Positions 42,771 to 51,681 of a DNA stretch of 64,000 nucleotides are shown in pieces (positions within the stretch are counted from its first letter, which is position 1; every line of letters begins with the position of its first letter). The DNA lies in contig JAWPML010000001.1 in assembly GCA_033344915.1 (NCBI GenBank), positions 4,296,263 through 4,360,262 of the forward strand, in the 5' to 3' direction. A program made the translations under genes and the position numbers. A model generated the notes under the pieces. The model was not told the origin of the DNA. It did no database searches and worked only from the letters and a program-made list of their open reading frames with translations. This DNA comes from Acidimicrobiales bacterium. Its GTDB lineage: Bacteria > Actinomycetota > Acidimicrobiia > Acidimicrobiales > Aldehydirespiratoraceae.

Positions 42771-42798
42771 TTGACAGAGAACCGTGCGGGCGTATGAT
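42771..42798 (+). promoter_or_regulatory. Promoter of the hypothetical membrane-anchored protein
   Basis: TTGACA (42771-42776), 16-bp spacer, TATGAT (42793-42798), about 50 bases before ATG 42847. The bases before it (ATAGCTATTGACA) nearly repeat those before the HTH gene (ATGGCTATTGACA at 42326-42338), hinting at shared control. Confidence 0.65.
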
Positions 42799-42846
42799 GC
42801 GCACAGCGCGATCACCGTGACCGCCCCAAAAGGCGACGCCCAAGCC

Positions 42847-43383
42847 ATGAACACAGCACTCGAAACCGCGACGCCTCCCTCGTCGGAGCAGTCCTCGAAT
42901 CGGGGAGCCTCGCGCGGCAACGGTGGCGAAGGTCAGACCCTGCGATGGCTCCTGACCGCCATCCTCGTTGGTGTCATCGCCAGTGCCCTGTTCGCCGCGA
43001 TCCTTGCCGCCTTCCTCGTTGCCGGTGACGACGCGGGCACGCTCGACCCCGGGGTCGTGAGCGCCGAGGGGCCCGCCGAGACCATGAGCAGCGCGGACCG
43101 CCTGGTGGCGTTCGGCGCGGCGTGGGACCACGGCGACTGGGATGCGCTGTCCGCGCTGGCGAGTCCTGCCGCCGTCGCAACGGCCCAGGAGTGGTTCGAG
43201 GCGGGCGGGAACGCCTCGGACGGCCTTGCGTTCGTGGCGGACAGTTGCGCCGATTCGGCGAGCTGCCAGATCGTCTACGCCCCGCCGGCCGGCTTCGGTC
43301 TGCTCTTCGATCTGACGCTCGGCACGAACGCGGAGGGGGCACTCGTCGTCACGGAACTCACCTTCGGCGGCGACACCGGCTGA
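42847..43383 (+). CDS. Hypothetical protein with one membrane anchor
   Basis: 178 residues from ATG 42847. A cytoplasmic N terminus rich in Ser/Gly is followed by one membrane helix (LLTAILVGVIASALFAAILA) and an outer domain with SADRLVAFGAAWDHGDWDAL (SnoaL/NTF2-like in feel), two Cys (DSCADSASCQIVY) that may pair, and a final strand region. I do not recognise a family; the extracellular domain could bind a small molecule. Confidence 0.55.
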   Translation: MNTALETATPPSSEQSSNRGASRGNGGEGQTLRWLLTAILVGVIASALFAAILAAFLVAGDDAGTLDPGVVSAEGPAETMSSADRLVAFGAAWDHGDWDALSALASPAAVATAQEWFEAGGNASDGLAFVADSCADSASCQIVYAPPAGFGLLFDLTLGTNAEGALVVTELTFGGDTG

Positions 43384-43394
43384 GCCCCCCGGGT

Positions 43395-43445
43395 CGTTCT
43401 GGGTGAACGGAGGCGCGGTTTCCGTGCATATGTTCACCCAGAACG
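43395..43445. repeat. Palindromic intergenic repeat, copy B
   Basis: CGTTCTGGGTGAAC (43395-43408) pairs perfectly with GTTCACCCAGAACG (43432-43445) around a 23-nt loop. The arms and the following GG.GGCG match the repeat at 23438-23496; the loops differ. It lies between the hypothetical gene and putA and may also end transcription of the former. Confidence 0.75.
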
Positions 43446-43504
43446 AGGAGGAGGAGGGGGGCGCTTGTCGGTGGCGGCCACCGCCGGTGTCGCATACTTG
43501 CGGG

Positions 43505-46500
43505 ATGGCCGATCCCGCCGATGACTGCCTCGTGGCCGCAGAGCACGCGGTCGAGTTGGTCGCGAGGTGGGTGGGCGCAGCCGCCGAGCTGCAGACGGCG
43601 GAGGAGCGGCGGACCGCCGATCGCCTCGATGGGGTCGTCGCCGATCCCGACGGGGTGGCGTTCGCGATGGCGTTCGTGGACCGGGTGATCCGGGCCGAGG
43701 ATCCGGTCGTCGCGGCCGGTCAGCTCGCCCACCTGGTCCGCGGCCGGCCGTTGCCGGCGTTCCTGTCGACGGTCGATCGCCTGTTGTTGCGGGCCGGCGC
43801 GCGGCTCGCCCCGCTGCTTCCGCGGGTCGTGGTCCCCCTCGCGCAGCGCCGGCTCCGCCAGCTCGTCGGGCACCTCGTCGTCGACGCGGAGATCGCCGGG
43901 CTCCGCAAGCATCTCGCCGCCCGCCGCGGTGCGGGGTTCGGTCTGAACGTCAACCTGCTCGGGGAGGCGGTGCTCGGTGAACGGGAGGCCCAACGCCGCT
44001 ACGACGAGGCGCTTCGCCTCCTCGACGAGCCCGATGTCGACTATGTCTCCGTCAAGCTCTCCGCCCTCGTGCCCCACCTGAACTACTGGGACTACGACGG
44101 TTGTGTCGAGAAGGTGAGCGAACGACTTCGCAGCCTCTTCGAACATGCGGCGCACACGGCACCGCCGACGTTCGTCAATCTCGACATGGAGGAGTACCAC
44201 GACCTCGAGCTGACCCTGACCGCGTTCATGGCGGTGCTCGACGAGCCGCCGCGGCGCGGGGTGAGCGCGGGGATCGTGCTCCAGGCGTATCTCCCCGACA
44301 GCTTCGAGGCGCTCCAGAAGCTGGTCGCCTGGGCGAGCGCACGACGGACGGCGGCTGGGGAGGGCGCGGCCGGCGAGATCAAGGTGCGGTTGGTGAAGGG
44401 CGCCAACCTCGCGATGGAGCGGGTCGAGGCAGCCATCCACGGCTGGGAGCAGGCGCCCTACGACACCAAGGCCGAGACGGACGCCAACTACAAGCGTTGT
44501 CTCGACTGGCTGCTCACGCCGGAGCACACGGCGGCCGTTCGGGTCGGCGTGGCGAGCCACAATCTGTTCGACGTGGCGTGGAGCCTCGCCCTCGCGGATC
44601 GGCGCGGCGTGAGCGACCGGGTCGAGGTCGAGATGCTCGAGGGCATGGCCCCCACCCATGCCCGGCTGCTCGGGCAACGCGGGCGGCACCCGTTGCTCTA
44701 CACGCCGGTGGTCGCGGCGGCGGACTTCGACGTCGCGATCAGCTACCTGTTCCGGAGGCTGGAGGAGAACTCGTCGGAGGAGAACTTCATCCACCACCTG
44801 TTCGGGCTCCGGCCGGGCACGGCGGCGTTCGCCGCCGAGGCCGAGAAGTTCCGGCGGGCCGTCGCGGCGCGGGCCGAGGTCGCCTCGGGTCCGCATCGGA
44901 CCCAGGACCGCACCGCACCCGAGCCCGGCGTCGACCCGGGAGCCCCGTTCCGCAACGAACCGGACTCCGACCCGGCGCTGCCCGCCGTCCGAGCATGGGC
45001 CCGCGACGTCGTCACCGGGCCCCTGCCCGGTGCGCTGCCGGAGATGGTCGACGCCGTCGATGCGGTCGACGCGGCGGTCGCGCGGGCCCGCAACGCGCAG
45101 ACGTCCTGGGCGGCTCGCAGCACCGCGGATCGCCAGGCCGTTCTCCACGCCGTCGCCGACGAGTTGGCGCGACGGCGGGGCGATCTGATCGCGGTGATGG
45201 TGCACGAGGGTCGCAAGACGTTCGGTCAGGCCGATCCCGAAGTGTCCGAGGCGGTCGACTTCGCCCGCTGGTACGGCGATCGGGCCCGTGACCTCGACCG
45301 CAGCGACGGCGCGTCCTTCGAGCCGCTCGGCGTGATCACGGTGGCGCCGCCCTGGAACTTCCCGGTCGCGATCCCCGCCGGCGGCGTGCTGGCCGCGCTC
45401 GCCGCCGGCAACAGCGTCATCCTGAAGCCGGCGCCCGAGGTCCCGCGGTGCGCGGCGATCGTGGCCGAGTGCTGCTGGGCCGCCGGTGTGCCCACGGATG
45501 TCCTCCAGCTGGTGCGGGCGCCGGACACCGAGGTCGGACAGCGGCTCATCACCCACCCGCACGTCGACGCCGTCATCCTCACGGGGGGCTACGAGACCGC
45601 CGACCTCTTCCGGTCGTGGCGGCCCGATCTGCGGCTCTTCGCGGAGACATCGGGCAAGAACGCGCTGGTCATCACCCCGAGTGCCGACATCGATCTCGCG
45701 GTCGCGGATCTCGTCGCCTCCGCCTTCGGGCACTCCGGACAGAAGTGTTCGGCGGCGAGCCTGGCCATCTGTGTCGGGCAGGCCTACGAGTCCCCGAGGC
45801 TCCGCCGCCAACTCGTCGACGCCGTCACCAGCCTCGAGGTCGGCGGGCCGACGGATCTGGCGTCGGACACCGGACCGCTCATCGGCCGGCCGACCGGCAA
45901 GCTCGCCCGGGCCCTCGGCGACCCCGATCCGGGGGAGGACTGGCTGGTCGAACCCCAGCGGATCGCCGACGACGTGTGGCGACCCGGCGTCCGTCTGGGT
46001 GTCCGCCCCGAAAGCTGGTTCCACACCACCGAGTGTTTCGGACCGGTGCTCGGGCTCATGCACGCGGCGACGCTGGATGACGCCATCGAGATGCAGAACG
46101 CGACGCCGTTCGGCCTCACGGGCGGTATCCATTCCCTCGACACCGCGGAGACCGAGCGTTGGGTCGACGACGTGCAGGTCGGCAACGCCTACGTGAACCG
46201 GGGCACGACCGGCGCCATCGTCCGCCGCCAACCCTTCGGCGGATGGAAACGCTCGGTTATCGGTCCGGGGGCCAAGGCCGGCGGACCGAACTATGTCGCC
46301 CGCCTCGGCACCTGGCGCCCGGTCGACGAGCAGCGTGACGGCGACTGGCTCGCCGCGGCCGAACGGTCCGACCAGCGAGCCTGGGCCGAGGAGTTCGGGG
46401 TCGAGCACGACCCGACGGGCCTGTTCTGCGAGTCCAACGTGTTCCGCTACCGGCCGCTGGCGGCGATCGCCGTCCGGGCGGAGGCCGGAGCCGACGAGAC

Positions 46501-46792
46501 GGAGCTCGCCCGGGTCCGTGCGGCCGCCCGGCGCTGTGGTGTGGCGGTCGTCGAGTCGGGTGCCTTGACGGAATCAGCAGAGGCGTTCGCGGCCCGGCTC
46601 CCGAGCCTCGGGGTCGACCGCGTCCGGGTGCTCGGTCCCGTCGACTCGGCGCTGCGCGCCGCCGCCAACGACCACAATCTCCACGTGGCCGACGATCCGG
46701 TCACCCGTGACGGACGGATCGAGTTGCAGCACTATGTGCGCGAACAGGCGGTCAGCACGACGCTGCACCGCTACGGCAACCTCATCACCTGA
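43505..46792 (+). CDS. putA: Bifunctional proline dehydrogenase/glutamate-semialdehyde dehydrogenase
   Basis: 1095 residues from ATG 43505. The PRODH barrel (about residues 90-460) has VKLSALVPHLNYWDYD, VNLDMEEYHDLEL, IKVRLVKGANLAMER and VGVASHNLFDVAW. The ALDH part (about 500-960) has VAPPWNFPVAIPAGG, FAETSGKNALVITP and the catalytic Cys in GHSGQKCSAASL. A ~130-residue tail follows. It oxidises proline through pyrroline-5-carboxylate to glutamate, passing electrons to FAD/quinone and NAD. No N-terminal DNA-binding domain, so unlike E. coli PutA it is not its own repressor. A terminator lies 14 bases after the stop. Confidence 0.95.
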   Translation: MADPADDCLVAAEHAVELVARWVGAAAELQTAEERRTADRLDGVVADPDGVAFAMAFVDRVIRAEDPVVAAGQLAHLVRGRPLPAFLSTVDRLLLRAGARLAPLLPRVVVPLAQRRLRQLVGHLVVDAEIAGLRKHLAARRGAGFGLNVNLLGEAVLGEREAQRRYDEALRLLDEPDVDYVSVKLSALVPHLNYWDYDGCVEKVSERLRSLFEHAAHTAPPTFVNLDMEEYHDLELTLTAFMAVLDEPPRRGVSAGIVLQAYLPDSFEALQKLVAWASARRTAAGEGAAGEIKVRLVKGANLAMERVEAAIHGWEQAPYDTKAETDANYKRCLDWLLTPEHTAAVRVGVASHNLFDVAWSLALADRRGVSDRVEVEMLEGMAPTHARLLGQRGRHPLLYTPVVAAADFDVAISYLFRRLEENSSEENFIHHLFGLRPGTAAFAAEAEKFRRAVAARAEVASGPHRTQDRTAPEPGVDPGAPFRNEPDSDPALPAVRAWARDVVTGPLPGALPEMVDAVDAVDAAVARARNAQTSWAARSTADRQAVLHAVADELARRRGDLIAVMVHEGRKTFGQADPEVSEAVDFARWYGDRARDLDRSDGASFEPLGVITVAPPWNFPVAIPAGGVLAALAAGNSVILKPAPEVPRCAAIVAECCWAAGVPTDVLQLVRAPDTEVGQRLITHPHVDAVILTGGYETADLFRSWRPDLRLFAETSGKNALVITPSADIDLAVADLVASAFGHSGQKCSAASLAICVGQAYESPRLRRQLVDAVTSLEVGGPTDLASDTGPLIGRPTGKLARALGDPDPGEDWLVEPQRIADDVWRPGVRLGVRPESWFHTTECFGPVLGLMHAATLDDAIEMQNATPFGLTGGIHSLDTAETERWVDDVQVGNAYVNRGTTGAIVRRQPFGGWKRSVIGPGAKAGGPNYVARLGTWRPVDEQRDGDWLAAAERSDQRAWAEEFGVEHDPTGLFCESNVFRYRPLAAIAVRAEAGADETELARVRAAARRCGVAVVESGALTESAEAFAARLPSLGVDRVRVLGPVDSALRAAANDHNLHVADDPVTRDGRIELQHYVREQAVSTTLHRYGNLIT

Positions 46793-46806
46793 CGCCCCAA
46801 CGCGAA

Positions 46807-46837
46807 GAGCGTGGCATCCCGCCCGGATGCCACGCTC
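46807..46837 (+). terminator. Terminator between putA and pilA
   Basis: A 13-bp perfect stem (GAGCGTGGCATCC / GGATGCCACGCTC) with a 5-nt loop, lying between the convergent putA and pilin genes; it can serve both. Confidence 0.85.
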
Positions 46838-46882
46838 TCGCCGTTGTGTTCGACTCAGTGAGTTGGATCACTCAGGGTCGGA

Positions 46883-47362
46883 TCACCAACCGGTCGACCG
46901 GGCCCGGCTCAGGGCCTGGTTGCCCGTGCAGGACGCCGACGACGAGCTGCCGTACAGCGTCGTGCCGCTCTCGCGGAGACGGATGTAGAAGCAGGTGCCC
47001 GAGTCGGACATCGCCGCGGCGCCCCACTCGGTGCCGTTGGACCGGGTGGCGACGCTGATGCGGTTGTCGTCGTTCGACGCCGAGTTGGCGGACAGCCAGG
47101 TGAAGCCCGGCTCCACGGTCCGCAGTTCGCGAACCGTCACGTCCCGGAAGTCGGCCTCGTCCGTGTAGATGACGAGTGCCGCCGACTGTGCGGTGCGCAC
47201 GCTCGACTGAGCGGAGCGATCCTGCGCCCGCTCCCGCGCCCCGAGGTAGGTCGGGACGCCGATCGCGAGGAGAACGCCGATGATCAGGACGACGACCATG
47301 ACCTCGATGAGGGTGAAGCCTCCGTCCCGCTTAGAGGTGTGTGCCTTCGTATTCCTGTTCAT
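46883..47362 (-). CDS. pilA: Type IV major pilin-like prepilin
   Basis: 159 residues from ATG 47362. A short basic leader ends at KRDGG, then FTLIEVMVVVLIIGVLLAIG, the classic class III signal with cleavage before Phe and Glu at +5. The globular part has two Cys near the end (GTCFYIRL and SASCTGNQ) forming the probable D-region loop. Cleaved by a PilD peptidase (not in window) and assembled by PilB/PilC. It lies 88 bases after pilC. Confidence 0.93.
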   Translation of the reverse strand: MNRNTKAHTSKRDGGFTLIEVMVVVLIIGVLLAIGVPTYLGARERAQDRSAQSSVRTAQSAALVIYTDEADFRDVTVRELRTVEPGFTWLSANSASNDDNRISVATRSNGTEWGAAAMSDSGTCFYIRLRESGTTLYGSSSSASCTGNQALSRARSTGW

Positions 47363-47450
47363 GATTCACTGTGCTCCTGGTATGCCGGGTGGCAGGTCTG
47401 TTGCCATTCCTTCGGCAGGGACCAAGTGCCTCACAAGATGCCGATGGTCA

Positions 47451-48707
47451 CTATTGGACTAGGTCGATCACCCTGAACATCGGGAGATACAGGGCAATGA
47501 CCATGCCTCCGACCAGCAGGCCGATCAGCGCCATCATCACGGGTTCGATGACCGCCGAGAAGCCGGAAACGGCGGTTTCGACCTCCTCCTCGAAGGAGGT
47601 CGCCACGATCTCGAACATCTGATCGAGGGCGCCGGTTTCCTCACCGACGGCGATCAGCTGGACGGCCATCGTCGGGAAGACGGGTGATTTGCCGAGATTC
47701 TGGGCGAGCGGCTCGCCGTCGCGCACGGCCTCCCGCGTGTCGAGCAGGGCCCGGGCGAACACGGCGTTGCCGACGGTGCCGGACGCGATACGCAGCGTCT
47801 CCAGCACGGGGACGCCCGACTTCGTGAGCACGGCCATGGTCCGGCCGAACCGCGCCACACTGCTCTTCAGCAGCAGGTTGCCGACGAGCGGAACCCGCAG
47901 CATCAGCCAGTCCCACCGATAGCGGCCCGACTCGGTCCGCTTCCACTGGCGGAGGGCGAACGCGGAGCCGACCCCCACGAGAATGATGAGCGGCAGATGG
48001 CCGGTGAGTGCGGCGGACACGTTGACGAGCGCCTGGGTCGGTGCCGGCAGCGGGCCACCGAGATCGTCGTAGATCCCGGCGAAGGTCGGCACCACGAAGA
48101 GCAGCATGATCGTGATCACACCGACGACCATCACCGACACGGCGATCGGGTAGGCGAGCGCGGAGCGGATCTTCTGGCGGGTCGAGACCGCCTGCTCGAG
48201 CGTGGCCGCGAGCTGGAGGAGGACGCTGTCGAGCGCGCCGGCGGTCTCGCCGGCTCGGACCATCGACACGAAGAGCGTGTCGAACACCTTCGGATGACGG
48301 CCGATCGCGTTGCTCAACGACTCGCCGCTCTCGACGTCGAAGCGCACCTGGCCGAGCGTCGACGCCAGCAGGGGACTGGTCGACTGCGAGGTCAGGACCT
48401 CGAGGGTGCGCAGCATGGGCACCCCGGCGTTGATCATCGTGGCGAACTGGCGGGCCATGACCGCGAGGTCACGACCCTTGACCCGGGGGCCGAAGCCGGG
48501 CATCGAATACTCACGCCCGAGGGCGGAGGCACGGGTCTCCTTGATCGACACCGGGCGCAGGCCGAGTCGGCGGAGGCGACTGATGGCCTCGTCCTTGGAT
48601 CGGGACCCGAGTTCGCCCGTCTGCATCGTGCCCGTCTCGTCCAACGCCTTGTACGAGTACGTGGCGTCGGGCTGCGTATCGCTCCGGGGCTCGGCGATCG
48701 CGGTCAT
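47451..48707 (-). CDS. pilC: Type IV pilus inner-membrane platform protein PilC (T2SF family)
   Basis: 418 residues from ATG 48707, one base after the pilT stop. Two T2SF repeats are visible: MARQFATMINAGVPMLRTLE with VFDTLFVSMVRAGETAGALD, and RFGRTMAVLTKSGVPVLETL with MAVQLIAVGEETGALDQMFE. Three membrane helices lie around IRSALAYPIAVSVMVVGVIT and the C terminus. It holds the pilin-polymerising machine in the membrane. Confidence 0.95.
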   Translation of the reverse strand: MTAIAEPRSDTQPDATYSYKALDETGTMQTGELGSRSKDEAISRLRRLGLRPVSIKETRASALGREYSMPGFGPRVKGRDLAVMARQFATMINAGVPMLRTLEVLTSQSTSPLLASTLGQVRFDVESGESLSNAIGRHPKVFDTLFVSMVRAGETAGALDSVLLQLAATLEQAVSTRQKIRSALAYPIAVSVMVVGVITIMLLFVVPTFAGIYDDLGGPLPAPTQALVNVSAALTGHLPLIILVGVGSAFALRQWKRTESGRYRWDWLMLRVPLVGNLLLKSSVARFGRTMAVLTKSGVPVLETLRIASGTVGNAVFARALLDTREAVRDGEPLAQNLGKSPVFPTMAVQLIAVGEETGALDQMFEIVATSFEEEVETAVSGFSAVIEPVMMALIGLLVGGMVIALYLPMFRVIDLVQ

Positions 48708-48708
48708 C

Positions 48709-49917
48709 TCATCGGCCCATCAACGATTCGAGGTTGGCGGCGCTGGAGGCCACGGTGCGGGCCACGAGCGGATCGACGGCGCCGCGGCGAACGAGGCCGG
48801 CGAGGGATTGGTCGAACGTGTGCATGCCGTCGTCGCCCCCGGTCTCGAGGATCGACGGCAGCTGGTGCACCTTGTCCGAGCGGATCAGGTTGCGAACGGC
48901 GGAGGTCGCCGTCATCACCTCGGTGGCGGGCACGAGGCTCTCTGACGTGGAGGGGACGAGACGCTGGCTGATCGAACCCTCCAGCGAGAGCGCGAGCTGG
49001 GAACGGATCTGCGCCTGTTGGTCGCCCGGGAAGACGTCGATGATGCGGTTGACCGCGCTGGTGGCGTCGCTGCTGTGGAGCGTGGCGAACACCACATGGC
49101 CGGTCTCCGCCGCGGTGAGTGCCACCCGGATGGTGTCGAGATCGCGGAGCTCGCCGATCAGGATCACGTCGGGGTCCTGGCGCAGCGCGCCCCGCAGGGC
49201 GGCCACATAGCTCTCCGTGTCGCCGCCGACCTCGCGCTGTTGGATGACGGACTGGAGCGGCACGTGGCGATACTCGATCGGATCCTCGATCGTGACGATG
49301 TGCGAGCGCGTCGACTGGTTGATCTCCTGGATCATGCTGGCGAGCGTCGTGGACTTGCCGCTGCCGGTCGGCCCGGTGACCAGGACGAGGCCGCTCGTGA
49401 GGGCGGTGAACCGGCGGACGGCGGCGGGGAGGCCGAGGTCGTCGAGGGCCGGGATCGTGTCGGGGACCAGCCGGATCGCCGCCGCGAGGCTGCCCGACTG
49501 ACGGAAGATGCTCGCCCGGAACCGTCGGTTGCCGGGGTTGGTCCCGCTGAGGTCCAGGGCGGTGTCGAGGTCGCCGCGGGCGCTGAGCAGTTGCCGTTGG
49601 TCGAGCGAGAGCGGGGCGTTCAGCATCGTCGCCAGATCCGCCGCCGCGAGCGGCGTGCTTCCGGCCAGCGGGCGGAGTTCGCCGCGCACGCGCACGTGGG
49701 GCACGGTGCCCGCGCTGAGATGCAGGTCCGATGCGTCGGCCGCGAGCGCGGCGTCGAGCAGCTCGGTCAATCGGCCGTCCGTCGGTTCGCCGGTTCCCGC
49801 CAGGGCGTCGGCGAGAAAGGCTCGTCCGTCGTCGTCGAGCGTCCGCCAGTCTTCGTCGATGTCGTTGTGCACGGTGTGCCGGTCGGCCCCCTCGGGGAGG
49901 AGTTGAGCCTTCGTCAC
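48709..49917 (-). CDS. pilT: Pilus retraction ATPase PilT
   Basis: 402 residues from GTG 49917. After an acidic N-terminal extension of about 45 residues comes the PilT body: LLDAALAADASDLHLSAG, Walker A VTGPTGSGKSTTLASMI, Asp box VTIEDPIEYRH, Walker B QDPDVILIGELRD and His box TGHVVFATLHSSD. The AIRLVP-type motif is altered to AAIRLVPDT. It powers pilus retraction by ATP hydrolysis at the PilC base. The open frame runs far upstream antisense to pilB, but that part is shadow. Confidence 0.93.
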   Translation of the reverse strand: MTKAQLLPEGADRHTVHNDIDEDWRTLDDDGRAFLADALAGTGEPTDGRLTELLDAALAADASDLHLSAGTVPHVRVRGELRPLAGSTPLAAADLATMLNAPLSLDQRQLLSARGDLDTALDLSGTNPGNRRFRASIFRQSGSLAAAIRLVPDTIPALDDLGLPAAVRRFTALTSGLVLVTGPTGSGKSTTLASMIQEINQSTRSHIVTIEDPIEYRHVPLQSVIQQREVGGDTESYVAALRGALRQDPDVILIGELRDLDTIRVALTAAETGHVVFATLHSSDATSAVNRIIDVFPGDQQAQIRSQLALSLEGSISQRLVPSTSESLVPATEVMTATSAVRNLIRSDKVHQLPSILETGGDDGMHTFDQSLAGLVRRGAVDPLVARTVASSAANLESLMGR

Positions 49918-49962
49918 TCGACGTGACCTCAAGAGGAGCGACGCTCGGCCGATGGCTGGGGC

Positions 49963-51681
49963 ATGGCACAGCTCGCGGTCGCCACGCGCCGCCGAATCGG
50001 CGAGATCCTCGTCGAACTCGAGATCGTCACCGAGGCGCAGATCTCCGCCGCGCTCGAAACCCAACGATCCAGCGGGAAGCGGCTCGGCGAGGTACTCCTC
50101 GAGGAAGGCCTCGTACGGCCGGGTGACCTCGTGCGGGCTCTGGCCGTCCAGTTCGATCTCGAGTTCGTCGACCTCAACGACCACCCGATCGACGTCGAGT
50201 TGGCGCAGCTCATCCCTCAGCAGATGGCGACCCGTCACCGGGCCCTCCCGGTCTGGCGTGCCGACGATCAAATCGTCGTGGCGATGGCCAACCCGGTCGA
50301 CGTGCTCGCACTGGACGACATCCATGCCCTGGTCGGCCGGCAGGTCAAGCCGGTCATGGCTGAGGCGGCCCAGATCCTCAATGCCATCGAGCGCCTCGGC
50401 CACAGCGACTCGCGGGTACGCGAGACGATCCAGGCGGCGGTCGGAGAGAACCGGCAGTACGCCGAGATCGCCGACGTCTCGATCGCGTCGGACAACGACA
50501 GCGACGCCCCGATCGTGCAGTTCATCGATCTCCTGCTCGCCAAGGCGGTGCAGGAGAACGCGTCGGACATCCATGTCGAGCCGAGTTCCGACGATCTGCG
50601 CATCCGGTTCCGCGTCGACGGCGTGCTCCACGAGGCGATGTCACCGCCGAGTTCGCTGCGGGCCGGCATCATCAGCCGCATCAAGGTGATGGCGGACATC
50701 GACATCGCCGAGCGTCGCGTTCCCCAGGACGGTCGGTTGACCGCCCGGGTGAACGGCGAGGACTTCGACGTCCGTGTCGCGACGATTCCGACCGTGCACG
50801 GCGAGGCCGCCGTGCTCCGGATCCTGCACAGCACGGCCCGGGGCGGCGGTATCGGCACCATCGGTTTCCTTCCCGACCAGCTCGAACGCTTCAAGGAGGC
50901 CTACGAGCGTCCCTGGGGCGCCATCCTCGTGACGGGTCCGACCGGTTCGGGCAAGTCGACGACCCTCTACGCCACGATCGAGGAACTCCGCGACCCGACG
51001 CGCAACATCATCACCATCGAGGATCCCGTCGAGTACCGCATGGACGGCATCAAGCAGGTCCAGGTCAACCAGAAGTCGGGCATGACGTTCGCCCGGGCGC
51101 TGCGATCCTTCCTGCGGGCCGACCCCGACATCATGCTCGTCGGCGAGATCCGCGACGGCGAGACCGCGACGATCGCGATCGAAGCGTCCCTGACCGGTCA
51201 CCTCGTCCTCTCGACGTTGCACACGAACAGCAGCGCGGCGGCGCCGATGAGGCTCGTCGAGATGGGCGTGGAACCCTTCCTCGTCGCGTCGTCGGTCTCC
51301 GCGGTCATGGCGCAGCGTCTTGCTCGCCGGCTCTGCGAGAAGTGTCGCGAACCCCGCGAAGTGCATCTCGACCAACTCGGTCTCGACGACAACGAGCTCT
51401 CGCTCCTGTCCCCCGACCTGCGGGCCGAGCAATCGTTCGAGGGTTTCCGGTCGGTGGGGTGCGAAGCCTGCTCGGACACCGGGTACCGCGGCCGGTTCGC
51501 CGTCCACGAGGTCATGCCGATGTCGAGCGAGATCTCGGATCTCGTCCTCGCTCATGCCCGGGCCGAGGAGGTCGAACGGGTCGCGGTCGATCACGGCATG
51601 GTGACGCTGCGCTCCGACGGTCTCCGCAAGGTCAAAATGGGGCTGACGACCGTCGAAGAGCTCTTCCGCGTCATCACCTGA
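49963..51681 (+). CDS. pilB: Pilus extension ATPase PilB
   Basis: 572 residues from ATG 49963, divergent from pilT. The N-terminal MshEN-type domain (RIGEILVELEIVTEAQISAA) is followed by DIHVEPSSDDLRIRFRVDG, Walker A VTGPTGSGKSTTLYATI, IITIEDPVEY, Walker B DPDIMLVGEIRDGETA, the His box TGHLVLSTLHTN and a zinc site CEKC...CEAC. It drives pilin assembly. The MshEN domain can bind c-di-GMP in some relatives; I did not check the ligand residues further. Confidence 0.95.
   Translation: MAQLAVATRRRIGEILVELEIVTEAQISAALETQRSSGKRLGEVLLEEGLVRPGDLVRALAVQFDLEFVDLNDHPIDVELAQLIPQQMATRHRALPVWRADDQIVVAMANPVDVLALDDIHALVGRQVKPVMAEAAQILNAIERLGHSDSRVRETIQAAVGENRQYAEIADVSIASDNDSDAPIVQFIDLLLAKAVQENASDIHVEPSSDDLRIRFRVDGVLHEAMSPPSSLRAGIISRIKVMADIDIAERRVPQDGRLTARVNGEDFDVRVATIPTVHGEAAVLRILHSTARGGGIGTIGFLPDQLERFKEAYERPWGAILVTGPTGSGKSTTLYATIEELRDPTRNIITIEDPVEYRMDGIKQVQVNQKSGMTFARALRSFLRADPDIMLVGEIRDGETATIAIEASLTGHLVLSTLHTNSSAAAPMRLVEMGVEPFLVASSVSAVMAQRLARRLCEKCREPREVHLDQLGLDDNELSLLSPDLRAEQSFEGFRSVGCEACSDTGYRGRFAVHEVMPMSSEISDLVLAHARAEEVERVAVDHGMVTLRSDGLRKVKMGLTTVEELFRVIT

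Noticed and set aside
43358-46408. A 1016-residue frame antisense to putA
   Set aside because: Shadow; Arg/Gly/Val-rich with no recognisable domain, while putA is complete.
47363-47450. A c-di-GMP riboswitch before pilA
   Set aside because: I looked for the GCAAACC and GCAAAGCC landmarks of the GEMM class and did not find them.
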